Source of the DNA: Tenodera sinensis
Taxonomy: Eukaryota > Arthropoda > Insecta > Mantodea > Mantidae
Direction of reading: 5' to 3'
Length of the DNA stretch: 64,000 nt
Assembly (NCBI GenBank): GCA_030765045.1
Contig: CM060970.1
Span: forward strand, 51,794,076 to 51,858,075
The stretch's first letter is position 1; every line of letters starts with the position of its first letter. The notes beneath the pieces were generated by a model, which worked only from the letters and a program-made list of their open reading frames with translations, was not told where the DNA came from and did not search any database. The position numbers and the translations under genes were made by a program. Below, piece by piece: positions 13,443 through 27,400 of the stretch.

Positions 13443-16400
13443 GAATCAATGCACAGATTGCGCTGCCACTATTTAAAGTGAAGACCATGGTTACATTTGT
13501 AATCACAACATGAGTTCTGCCCATGGCTGTCTTAAGAGTAACCTGCCAAGGCAACTAAAAACAATTCATTTCCTTGGTAATTAGGTGTGTATCTCAGGGT
13601 TGCTAGGACATAATTCATGGTTATCATGTGCATGCTATCATAATTCTATTGTAGTAGTCTCTCACTGTTGCTAGCAGGTTGACTCATGTGTGTTTATAAG
13701 CAGATTATAGCTTTATTAAGATCTGACAACAAACCATTCACTTGTTCTGCACATGTTGTTCGGTGTTATAGCTTCCATTGCTGCACAACCCACATTATAA
13801 TTTTGGAATCTCAACCTCTTGGCATTAGTTAACAAGAGAGAGGTGGAGGCAGATAAAGAGAAGAGAGAAAGAGAGAGGAGGAAGTAGGAAGGAGGGAAGT
13901 GCATCCACACATAACCTTTTTTATTAAACTACTCAGTGGCCAATAATATAATCCACAAAAAATAAATAAATAAACAAAATAATTTTGCTGGTTATTTGCT
14001 GATTATTCCTCATCCTTCCCTGAGTCTGGAAGTATAATGGTGGCGCCGTGGCTGAGTAGTTAGATCGCTCGCCTACCACCTAGGCGGGATCCGCATGCGG
14101 TATTCGTGGTGGACGAAGCGGCATCTGGGCGGGTTTTCTCCGGGTTCTCCAGTTTCCCCCGCCATTCATTCCGCCAATTGCTCCATTATCAACTTTCTAA
14201 TCATCCATTTCGCCTGCATTTCATATCATATCATCCTCTTCCTCACTATCATACCTGGTGCTTGGCTGACCACCCACTTCCAGGTCTTCACTCTGTCGGG
14301 CTCAGAGGTCCCTCTTTTCCCCAACAGGCGTCTGACCCTAGGCATTGGCTTGTTAGTCCTAGGGGGTGTAAGTCCTACATAAGGGGAGGATAATCAGAGA
14401 AAGAATTAAAGAAGAAATAATTTTAGAACATGCATCCAGTAGCAGAATAAGGGTATATAAACTGTGAGGAGGTACTTCACAATTCAAGATCAGCATTTTT
14501 CCATTAAAGTAAAGCATTCAGAATTTACTGATAGTCATTTTATTATGTTTAAATCAACACAATAAACATTCTCATTTGATACGAATATAATAGTAAAACT
14601 ACAAGACAATCACATAAGTCTGAGATATATATTAAAGGCAGCTTGTGATGTTATTAGTACTTTTAATTTCTGGACTTTCTAACTAACCATGATAGTTTAG
14701 GCTAGAGCGTCAGCACCAAAGCTAAATATCCATGGTTAGAGTCCTGGATGTGGCAGTGAATTTTTAAAATATTATTTAATTTCCAACTATAATCCGCACA
14801 TGGCCATTGTGAAAAAACAGCTTTCAAAATAAAAATGCTTCATTTCAGCATAGCTCTCGCCTTTTATTGCCACAAAACAAATATATATTCTGGTAAGTTA
14901 TCTAAGTATCTTATTACATTCAAGGTATTTATACAGTCTGGTGAACATTACTTTTTCAAGGATTTTTTAAAGAACTGGTAAGAGCGAAATTGGTCTACAG
15001 TTTGAAGCATTGTTGCATTCACTTTTTTTTAAAGGAGTTTAACGACTGAGAATTTCATCCTGTCAGAAAAAATTCCAGTCTTTAGTGACTCATTGCACAA
15101 ATAACTCAGGGGAGTGCTAATTTGGGATAAGCCTACTTTTAAGATTTTCATTGCTATTTCATCATAGCCAGAGAAATTCTTTGTTTTAAAGGAGTTGATT
15201 TAATTCATTTCCACAGGTTTTGTCAGACTAGCTTTAAATTCAAGCAATACTTCTGTGAAACTTGATCTTAGAAATTTAATAAATCCGGCCTAAGAAAGCT
15301 ACCAACTTGAACACTGTTAATGTAAAAATAGCAGCGAAACAGCAGTAACATTAAAAAAATGGATCTATTTAGTTTTCTTCCTCAGAGAGCATCAGTCAGC
15401 AACCAATCAGAGCATTCTCTGCAGTCATGTGCTTACAGCCACTATGAGCATTTGTATACTTCAAGTAGCTTTCTTATTTCAGCAGCACTATAGTGTTGCC
15501 TCTTTAATTCTAAAGTTAATATTCAGATTGTTAGTTACATCCAAAAAGAATTTGTTAAAAATTTCCACAACTTCCTGGGGATTGTTAATTCCTTGATTGT
15601 CCACATTTGGTGTTATTGAATCATTCTGTAATAAGTATTTACCTGCTTATCTTCTTACTATATTCCAAGCAGTAAATACCAGTAGCTACATCAATATTAC
15701 TGCTAAAAATGGCAACACTGTTGCTCCTGCTCCATGAAAGTCAATCATCAACTGAGAAACTGTGACTGAAAGTGGCTATCACATCTCTCGATTAAAAACT
15801 TTAACATATTAAATTTTGAATAGTAACCTATATGTTATCGTAGCAAATTTTCAAATTTCACAGAACAGCATAAAAACTTGTACCATGCATGCCATTTTAA
15901 AGCAAATGTAAGGTAGTGCCATCAACAAATCTACAACGGATTTTGAATATGTTACAGTAAACACACTGAAGTTACTTTATTTCCTTCAGTTCCAATTTAA
16001 TAAAGATAGGAGGGGGTTCACACACAAAGCAGAAAAATATTTCACCTCTGCAGAGAGTTTAACATCCTGCATCTTGGATTCAAGTCCCGGGAGAGGACTG
16101 AGCAAAGCTTCCAGTCTTGCCTCACTGTCTCTCAGATCTGCCACCATCTTCGACAGCTTCTGATAATGAGCCAGATGCCGCTACACAGCCAATACCAATT
16201 GCAATCAGGAGTTTATCGCTGAACATCTTAAAATTCTATTAAATATCTATATTCAATATTCTTTAACAGAATATCTTTATAGCAAATATGCAGCAATTGC
16301 TCATAATTGTAAATACTTTAGAACCATAAAATTTGAGGTACAAGATGAATTTACCTATATTCCTTTTTCTTTACAAGTTAACTTACGATATTTTAAATGC

Positions 16401-19400
16401 TGATTAAATGTTTACCAGGTTTATTTAATTAAAAAGCCTTATTTTGACGACGTCTTAATTGTCACTTGGGATTCATTCATGATGTGTAGTGGAATACTTA
16501 ATAAATAAATATTAGTAAATATAAGATTAATATCCAAGTGAAGCAGCTCTTTGGATCTGGTGGATGTTAGGTAGCAAAGCAAATGAAGTGTAGTCGAAAC
16601 TCAATAAGAAGTAAAAAAGTATTTTTTATGGAGTATAGTTTGTAAGAAATACAAATAGGGAAAATTGTAATGACAGCGTATTTAATTTAGAAAAAACTGG
16701 AATAGATGATTCATGCTGTATTTACTGTGTTTGCTTTATGTTCACCAAAAATATGTCAATTTTTTGTGACGTCATTTATACTTTGGATCGGAGGTAATTA
16801 AAAGGAAAAACTTTGCTGTGGGATTAACCTGAACGGTTTCGGACGGTAGTTTCATGAACATGGTTAATTAATTTTGTGAGCAGTTTCTATTTTAAAACAT
16901 AAAATAAAGTTACTTTTTTTTTTTTTTTGTGAAATCAGGACTTTAATTGGTGAAAATCCTATCCTTCACCATTTTTGTTCTTTACCTGTTACCCATTACA
17001 TATGACCCTGTAAAAAAATCTCATCGCTCTCAGTAGAACATATCAGTATTGATGAGGAACAATTTAATTGTTATGGTTCTTTGCAATAATGAAGATGTTT
17101 TACTGTTACAAAGTTTTTTTAAGGAACACAGAATAACTTGGGTCCCTCAAAATAAATTTAATATACAAAATTTACTAAATTTTTCTAAAAAGGATAAAGT
17201 TCCAAATTATATTATATAATTATAGCTATTTGGCTTCATGAGTGCAGTATACGAGCCGTGGCTAAGTGATATAATTTTCAAGATCTAAAATGCATAATGT
17301 TGTGTTAGTGGGTGTGATAGATAGCTATTTATCAATTTCCACTTTAGTTTATTACATTTACTATGTAGTATGTGTTTCTGAAGGACTGTACTTTATTGGT
17401 AGATAGTTTCTGCTGGACTCTGAATAAGCTCCTTTTACACATGAGAGCAAATTGTGCTTATACAATCCTATTTTAAGCCTCAAGGCCCCCAAAAACCAAT
17501 ATTTAAAATGTGTGAAATTTTGATAGAGGCATCACTGCATAAAGAAAAAGCTCTTAAATTTACATGATCCACAAATATACTACAAATCAATTAATGTACT
17601 AGCAGAAACTTACAGGATCTCCAGAGTTCTTCAGAGTATCCATCAACGAAGATGTTTGCTTGATATAGTCGCGTATTTCATTCAAGCGGCTTACAACTTG
17701 ATTTCTATCAGGCTAGGTAAAAAAAAAACATTTTCTTAACACATGTTCGGCACATTTTTCTGCAATATCTACACTGAAAACAACACAGCAACTGCTGCTT
17801 GTGCTATGGAAGAATGATACACAGGTTAATAGAAAGTATGCTAATTTTCATATATGTCACTAGTCATTACTAATTATGAGAAAATTTTGCTTAAACAATA
17901 TCAAAACCCATTAATACTAAAAGCTTCAACATTATATTTACACAAGAGAAAGCATTAATGGCTAATTCTAATTTGCAACATAACAGCTACTTTGAGTTTT
18001 TGTATTAAATATTCTATACAAGGTGCGTCTGAAAAGTTTGGTGAATGGTCTCAAGAAATATAGGAAACAAGAGTTACAAACAAAATACCTTTACTGGCCT
18101 TCAAAGTAATTGCCATTTGGCTACAACACACTTCTGACATCAGTTGTAAAGTGTTGGAAACTGTCAGCAAACGCTTCTTGTGGAATCTCTCAAAGCACTG
18201 CGGTCACATCGTCTTAATCTTGGATTTTGTCAGCTGACTTGTTTTGGGAGGTGGGGAAGATGATGAACACCATGTCATTGATTGTCGCTTGGTCTCCAGA
18301 TCATATTGGTAACACCAACTCTCATCTTCTGTAATGATGGTTTCCAAAAATTGCAGATTCCGGTCAGACATGTTGCTGAAATCTCCAGATGTTTGTATTC
18401 GAGTTTTCTACTGCTTGTCTGTCAGCATATGCGGTACAAACCGGGCAGAAATCTTCTGCTTTCCCAAATGTTTGTGAACAATAGTGCTCCATTTTGCGCT
18501 CCATGTTGCAATGACATGAGTTCTCACACTGAGCCTGTTAGCTTGGTCGCAGCATGCACCACCACTTCTCTGCAGTGATTTGCACAATAGGGGGCGTTTG
18601 TTGAAATGTCCCTCACTGTGTATGAACGGGCACCTCATCCTCACCAGTGCAGCTTTTAAAATATGGGACCATTCACTGAACTTTTCAGATGCAGGTTGTA
18701 GTAGACAATATAAAAGTTCCCTTATTTCAAAAAGGGAGAAAGAAAATGATAAATTTTAACATGCCCATCAACAATTATACAGTTGCATTCAAATTTAATC
18801 TGGTAGCCTTAAAACCTTCCAAACAAGTGTTTGTGCTATGTACCCACATTATTATTGGCAAACTTTTGATTTTGAGACAATGGTCTGCCAACTGCTTATG
18901 TTCTGGCTACATACCGAAGGTCAATATGTGATCAGCCCTTTTGTTGCTGTGAGGGAGAATGCAGTAAGTTGTATAGGTACACTAATTAAAATTTAGCTCT
19001 AATGTTTATACCGCATAGTGAATTATAGAAATTAGTCAAGTTTAACAATAAAAAATTGAAATAAAAATTGTTATCAAGTTATCTAGAATTGAGTTATCAG
19101 GGTTCTACTGTAATTAAAAATGAAAATTTGCTGAATCATGACAATACCATTCCCTAATGATGATAGCAGTCATTGTAAAGAACACAATGGTGACAATGGT
19201 TAAAAAAAGCAAATTTACAAAGGTATCATCACTGTTAAGGTAATATAATAATTTGGTGGGGGAACTAATGTATACATATCTGACAGAACTAACATTTTTT
19301 CACAATGTGCTTGATGAAGACAGCCTATGTAGCGCACCTGCCTCTGGCATGGAGAACTTAGGTTCGATCCCTGGTATCAACGTGGGGATTTTTTCTCTGC

Positions 19401-22400
19401 TGGAAGGTCTAGTCCAGAGTACACTCATCCTCGTTAGGTCCCTGAGGGGCCATTGAGGAACCATTTGATTGAAAAGTAATGGCCCTCGGTCAAGAAGACC
19501 GCAAAATCAGCTGGGAGGGGCCAGGGTACTGACCACATCTCACCTCCAGTACTACACTCCACTCATGACACCTGTGGTTGGCAGAGGTGGGGGACACAGT
19601 GGTCAGACCTTAGCCCAGAAAGGGCTGTTGTGCCGGGGGGGTTTACGCTTGATAAATACTTGATCTATTGTAGTGAAGTTTATTTAGGAAAATCAAAAAA
19701 TTAAAACCTAAAAACCAGGCTAAAATGTGTACCCTAGAAATATTAAATAAAAACAAACCATCAAATCTGCAGTGACATCGCATTTTTGGGACAGTAGTGT
19801 TCACAACATTTAAAACAGTATTACTTTACTCAGAACCACCAACTAACCCCATGAATTAACTATATGGGTGAATTATTTTGATTATGATAAATAGCCACTG
19901 TAATGAACTCTGAAATTCCTAAGGACAGATATCTAATTAGTTGCTTCTTCCAACTATTACCAGAGCAGTCCAGCAATTGGAGACAATGATGCGACAATCA
20001 GGACCAAGTTGAGGATGGGATAACTACCCTGAAAGCATGTTTCTAGTTATGCAAGGTAACTGTACAGTTTTTAATAAGCCTCTCTCAGAGTAATATTATT
20101 ACTATAGCTGGGAAGCTATGGAAAGCTCCCTTTCTTTTCAAATGTTGGATTTCATTTGTCCCTCTTACCTTTTTTGACACTTTCTTTTTCTTATTGGTCT
20201 TTTTAGCCTTTTCTTAGTTTCTAAGGGCCTCTTTTGCAACTTCACATTCTTTCAACTACACTTTACTACTCTTTCTAATTAAAACAGATAATTTATGCAG
20301 ATTAACAAAACAATCTAAAAATTCTGATGTATTACATTCACATGACTTTCTCTGCCCATTCATAAACAAGCTACAAAAGCTTACTTCTCTATCTATTTTA
20401 TGTTTAAATAAGTATTTGTTCATTTTTTTATATATATTTCCTAAAGATACAATGGAAACAGGGGAATACAGTAGGCTTAAGTGACAGTCAAATCTTTCAA
20501 AGGATGATCACTATGTGATGGCTCTGAAGTTATGTTCTCCTTGCATGGCCAGGAGGCAGAGAGAAAAAAAAAAAGAATGACTTCCATTTGAGAAAGGTAC
20601 AAGCCGCGGTGAAATCTCAACATCAAATTTTTGGACAGAACGTAATACTTCCTCTACTTACTATAATATGTAATAGGGAAAGTAAAAATACAACTGAAAG
20701 AAGATGCATATTATTCATCAAGTTTTTAGCACTGTATGTTTCATACCACCAACATTTTGTACTATTTGAGCAAAAATATTTAAGTTTATTTCAAAGAATA
20801 ATTGGTTGTTGCATAATAAATTAAGTACAACAATCTCACTGCAATGTGTGTGAATTAATGTATATCACAACACATAAATAAGTAAATAATTTGCACATTC
20901 CCTTTTAATTATTGCTCAGTTAAATGATGCTGATGTCCAACGCCGAGCATTGTATTTGCTAATACATGAATATTATGTAGTCAAATTTTGGAATATGTTT
21001 GCTTCATAAATAGCAAATGACTCAAAAACAAACATACTTGCTTCACTTACATTGTAAATTAATTAATTAATCCCAGGATAAATACCACAAAGAATATCAG
21101 CAAATCACCCAAATACCACTTAGCAATGGATTTAATGCAAAATTGATAAACAGCAATATACACAAATAAGAGTGAGTGAGTGAGTGAGTGAGTGAGTGAG
21201 TGAGTGAGTGAGTGAGTGAAGTTTAAGGGTCCATCAACAGCAAGGTCATCTGTGCCCGAAGTCAAAGTTTAAGGTCTAAAACACTCAAATTTATGTGGTT
21301 AAAAGGTGAAAGCTAAAACAAATTGAAAATAAGAAACAGTTAAAACCTTAAAAGTGAATGTGAAAACAGGTGAAATGTTAAAAAAAGTGAAGGTTCCAAC
21401 AGTACAGAGTAAAACACTTCCAGTGTGGTAGGTTCAAAACTCAAAATGTGAAAGGTAAAAAGAGTAAAAAGTTAAAGAGAAACACCACAGTTAAAAAACT
21501 AAAAAGGTAAAACGTAAATAAAACATCACACACTGAAATTCCACAGTGCTTCCAAACATAAAAAGTCAGTTAAACTTGCTTTGCAAACCAAATTTTGGAG
21601 ACAGACCAGTACCTTATTAAGGTCACATCTCTAACAACTTTGGACAACAAACAGAAAATGAAAAAATTCACATTCCATCCATCTTAGCATAACAAGTTTC
21701 AGAAGATTTTCTCTAAACACAACGTAACCCAAGCTCCACAGAATAAGCTTAGCTTGAAAAATCTGTTGAGAAAACCCTCTCAAAGACGAGATACCTAAAA
21801 CCTCAAAAACTGGGATCTACAAGATTAACTGCCAGGATTGCAGAGTATACATTGGTAAGACTAAATGAAACAAACATTTGTACCAAAGAACACACCTAGA
21901 GAATTAAACATAGACAGACAGACAAATCACTTGTCACAGCACACTTTTGGGAAATGCACCATGAAATAGACATAAACTCTGATCTATTAAGGAAGTGAAC
22001 CACCGGCTAGAACTCACCGTATGGGAGAAGATTTTTCATTCAGAAACAGAGTCCTAGAATAATGAATTTTGAAATCCAGCCTCCAGACATCTATACCAAG
22101 TTCATCACACCATCTACTAGGAACCAGAGGGAAGAGAACACAAACACTGCCAGTCAAGTTGCAGCCAATGATGGAAGCATGATCTTTTGAGACATGTCCT
22201 GTTCATTCACAATGTAAATGAAGCAAATGTGCTCTACAGTTCAACTACATAATATTCATGTATAAGAACATACATTCACTGTTACTAAGCTCAAAAAAGT
22301 TAATTATTTTTGCTATTTAAATATATAAGTACCTGGGCAACCGAACTTCGCTCGGCATTTGCGTCAAAGAAAGGGAAGTGGAGAAAAACATGTGAATGTA

Positions 22401-24430
22401 ATACGTTGTGTGGTAAAATGAATTGCATAAAAGCCTTCTCCATGAAAAAACACTTAGATGTGCCAATTTTCATGGCAACAACCGGTTTTGGAGTTTACTC
22501 ACTCTTCAACATACAATATGTATAGGCATTGGTATGTATGAAGTTGATAAACGATAGAGAATAACATATGAATTGTTACGTAAAACAAAAGTGAGTAGAG
22601 AAAATAGTATGAATGTAATAAGTTGTATTTCTATTTCAAACATATAGATGGGGCAAGCTGTAACACAAACTAATATAGCTAGGTCAACTTTCTTACTGTA
22701 TTCTGATAGCCCTGGAAGAGGACTTTAAAATACTAGTTCGTTTGCTGAAATCGATTAACAGAAAAATTATGGCCGAAATAAAGTTTAGACTAATTGTGAC
22801 TGTTATGCATAAACTAAGATAGCTACGTCAATTTTCTTTAGGTTTTCTGAAAGCTTCTCATTAGATCTTTAATATCCTAGCTTGTTTGTTGACATTGGCC
22901 TATTAACAGAGAAATTATGGCCAAAATAAGGTTTTGACTAATTGTGACTGCTGCGCGTAAAATCACATTTTTTCAGAAATTACACCTATAGAAATAAACT
23001 TAAAAAGCAAAACCGAATGCAAAATTTGATTGAAATCATTAGAGCCGTTTCCAAGTAGCACAGAATATATTTATATACAAGAATTGCTCATTTAAATATA
23101 TAAGATTAATGGGCGGTGCTGTGGCTGGGTGGTTAGACCATTTGTCTACCACCTAGGTGGCCCAGGTTCGATCCCAGGAACCTGCATGTAGTATTCGTGG
23201 TGGACGAAGTGGCATCTGGGCGGGTTTTCTCTGGGTTCTCCGATTTCCCCCACCACTCTTCCACCAATTACTCCATCATCACCTTTAGAATCATCCATTT
23301 TGCCTGTATTTTATATCATCGTCTTCCTCACTCTCATATCTGGTACTGGGCTGACCACCCACTTCCAGGTCTTCACTCTGTCCGATCCATAGGTTTGTCT
23401 GCTGCCTGACAGGCGTCTGACCCTAGGCACAGGCTTGTAAGTCCTACGGAGTGAAGTCCTACACAAGGGGAGGGTAATCAGGCAAAGAAGAAGAAATACA
23501 TTATTAAAAGAAAAATTGTTAAAAAGATTTATTAATTTGTATCACGCCTTGTGTGTTTAAAAACACCAACAGTAAAGTTTGTTGGCATAAATAAATAATA
23601 ATTGTATCACATGTTTATATCTTCCTTCCAATTATTAGGTCCTTTTAGTATATTCATTGGTAATTTAGGCAATTAATAGGTCTACCACTTTCAAGATCTA
23701 ATTATTACTCATCTTTATTAAGTTTCTGCATAAGTATACTCCACTTCTATTTTACAGATGACATTTTTTTCTATATTTAAAAATCTACATAAGCTTTCTT
23801 ACGAGGTTAATAAACACACTTTAATATGCTATACATACCATTTTTGTTATGTTATTGCTTTTGTTTTCTTTTTCAGGCAGCACATTGCGTGGAGTCCTAC
23901 TTCGTCTTGAGCCATTTGAAGTTGATGTTGTACTTTCATTGCAGCCGTTCATTTCTTGAGAATTTCGGTTCATTGTGCCCCACAACAGCTGCTGATTAAC
24001 AAATAATGTCTTTTAGATTTATTAATACTCTTCTCAGTCATAGCAATTATAAAACTATTATTTTGTCTGTTGAGGTACGATAGAGAAACATCTCATGTTT
24101 ACTATCCTATACTAACAGGTGTATAATGTGAACTAAAACAGTAGTGATAGTGTTACCTGGTCATCTGTTTGTGCAAAATGAGACAAGAGCACTCTGTTGT
24201 CATGCAGAGCTGCATCCTCAGGTGCTGCAAAATAAAAGCATATTACATTACTCCATCAAATTGGTAGGTGCTTTTTTCACATTCAAGTATTTCTTTATAC
24301 ACTGCTTATTTAATTTCTGTTTGGTTAAGAATGAATAGAAAAATCTACATAAATAAAATTATAGAAAATGGGGCAATATTTAGAAAAAAAAGTTAAAACA
24401 AAATGGAAATGGATTATTAAACGAGGAAAG

Positions 24431-24478
<48 letters not shown>

Positions 24479-27400
24479 AAACTGCTTGGCCTATCACCTT
24501 GAAATTCAGCATGTATATGTATTATTTCATGGAGAAGGTTTGTATTCTATCCAAACCTGTAAGGATTTTGCTTCTTATTCTTTAAAAAAGCACTATTTAG
24601 TTTTATTGAAAAGATTTAATATTTTTACAATGTTGTTGTTGTTTTCTAGCGCCTTGCATCTGGCAATGAAGCCATTAGCATTCGTGCCTTCCAATACTTT
24701 TGAACTGTAGTTTCTTCTGATCTTAATGCTTCACAGGTCTTCAAGTGTTCTTCATTCATTTCTGCTGGATCGTTACACAGGACACATATTGGTGAGGCTG
24801 AGATACCTATTCTGTAGAGATGACTTGCTAAGCAGTCGTGATTTGTCAGTAGCCGGAAGGCTGCAACCGCTGTTTTCCTTGGTCTCTGGGGGATTATATC
24901 TGGGTTGGAAAGTAGTGTAATCCATTTCTTATCTTTGGCATTTGTTTCTATTTCTTGTAGGTATGAGTGAGAAAAATTTTTAATGATCAAGCGTTTTATT
25001 GAGGAATATGAGAAATTGAATTTAGACTTTTGTTTTATTGTTGTGCCTTTCTTTGCAAGTGAGTCTGCAGCTTCGTTCCCCATGACTCCACAGTGTGCTG
25101 GAATCCATTGGAGATGAACAGTCTTATTAACTTTTTGGAGTTGTGTTAACATTTTGTAGCATTCTCTCATTTTTGTTGACTTCTTTGTAGTATTTGAACA
25201 TATTCCCTGAATTGCAGCTTTAGAATCTGAAAGAATTACTGTCTTGTTAAATTTATTTAAGGGAAGATTTAATAATTGTCGGAGAGCAATGTATATAGCC
25301 TCTATTTCTCCATCATAATTTGTTGTGTCTCTGCCAACAGAATGATAAAAGGAAAAATGTGAACATGTAACTCCGATAAAGATGGAGACCAAAAGTAGCT
25401 ATATTTCTTTAACTTTCCTTTGGGGATATGTGTTTTGGCTGCTGTCAATAATATTTCACAAATTTTTTTATTCATTTCATCTGTTGACTTGAACTCTGAT
25501 TCTAACAGTATATTACACTTCCCTTCTATCTCATTTTGGAAACTGGACCAATCTGCTTTTTTAAAATTCCAAGAAGTTTTAATTTTTGGTTTGTTACTTT
25601 TATTTATTAGACCTCTTATGGAGTTTATGGTGATTCTGTGGCCTGAACCTGGGTCTTCTATTATTTCTCTTTTTGTATTGTCAATTATGTCAGATGACAC
25701 CATCAGAAGGTCAGGATTTGTACCTGAACCATTATAATGAAGGTAAGTGGGTGGATCATTTGGATTAAATATTAATTCCATTGTTGACGAGTTTAATAGG
25801 TCTTCTATGACTCTTCCTGCTGAATTTATATCTCTGTAGCCCCACCTAGGGGAGTGTGCATTAAAATCACCTATTAAAATACTTTTGGGTTCTATGGGAA
25901 TAGAATTTAGATCTAGTGTATTGTCTGGAGGATTGTAGATACTGTAAATTCTATAGTGGTAGTTACTTTTCCATACTTCAATTTTAACTATTTCTGATTT
26001 ATCTTGTTCTTCCATTGTTTTTTGGATTTGGATAGTAGCTTTCATATTTCTTTTAATTCCTGTAAGAATACCACTTGCTATTTGACGAGCCTTTGGAAGT
26101 ATATGTGTAGTGTACTGATCCATTTCAAAGTATATTTCCTGTTCTTCTGATATATTGGCTTCTTGTACTGTGAAGACATCTATATCTTGGTCTTTTAATA
26201 TTTTCATTAGCTCTTGTTTTTTAGGCTGGGACATGCCTCCTGCATTCCATTGTAGAATTCTTAAAGTATTGGAATTGTTGTGATGAAATTTGCCTAAAGA
26301 TGTCCCCACCCGGAGATCCGATTGGGGGACAGTTTTAACTCCGGAATGTTTATCTTTAGGACTCATATTCATGTATGTGGCTTTCATGTAACTGTTTTCT
26401 TAACGGGCACCAGTTTTACAATGTGGCAGTTACATCACCTGACTTAAACCCCCATTTTGCAAGGGGGACCACACCTATCGTTGGTCAACGGGTCCATCGG
26501 ACCTAGCCGGGAGGACTAAATAGGTGGTATTTAGATCCACCGACCTTCCCCTCATGTGCCTCTGAGGGACGCTGTTGTGCTGTGATAGGCCAGCACATAT
26601 GTAAATGACATTTCCTCCATTTTAGATGAAACAGTTATACCGCTGTGATTCGGTCCCCAGAGCCTCATCTGTTAAAAGCAGGGTGCACCACGGGCAGGAT
26701 GAGGATGGGAATTGGGTAGGAGAGGCTATAGGAGGCGCATCACTACCCCTTACTACCCCAGCTAACAGAATATAATAAGATTGAATTTTAGTGTGAAAAA
26801 ATATGACCGTAAAAAAATTATGATCACTCTTTATTGAACAGCCCTAGTATCTTTGATGCTTTCTCTTTTAAGTCTTCAGTCGGTTCATTCAACATTACAA
26901 TAAAAGTATATAATAATTGTGTCAGGTGTGAAGTACGTGAGTATTACAGAGGCTGGTAGAGAAGCAAAAACCAGCTTAAAAAGAAAAGCGTCTACAAGCA
27001 GCCTTGGAGTTAGGAGACTGCTTTACTAGATACTAAAATTAGTGGAGAATGGGTTCAACTCAAAATTACATTAAACATTAAAATAAGCATAGCAATAGAA
27101 AATGGATTCTACAAGGAAACAGTGCATAAAAAGATAAACAGAGTCAAGTATACAGGAGAGTTAAAGACACCAGCTTACTCATCCCTAACAAAAGAGAACA
27201 GATTTTAAAAGGATGCCTATACCACCCAACAGCTTTCTATGAATTCAAGAAAATCTTTAAACAGCATAACATCATTTTGACCCCAAGAAACAATTATTCC
27301 ATCAAAAAATATAAGACAGCTCAAATACTTGAATTCTGTGTATTTAGGTTATCATAACAAGAGGTTATCATAACAAAGGAACCAATAAAGTATCTGAAAA

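Noticed and set aside
21171..21219. (GAGT)n as telomeric or CRISPR-like repeat
   Set aside because: Four-base period without spacers; explained as the tail of a LINE-B copy.
23107..23185. Possible tRNA gene
   Set aside because: Same reason: head of SINE-2.
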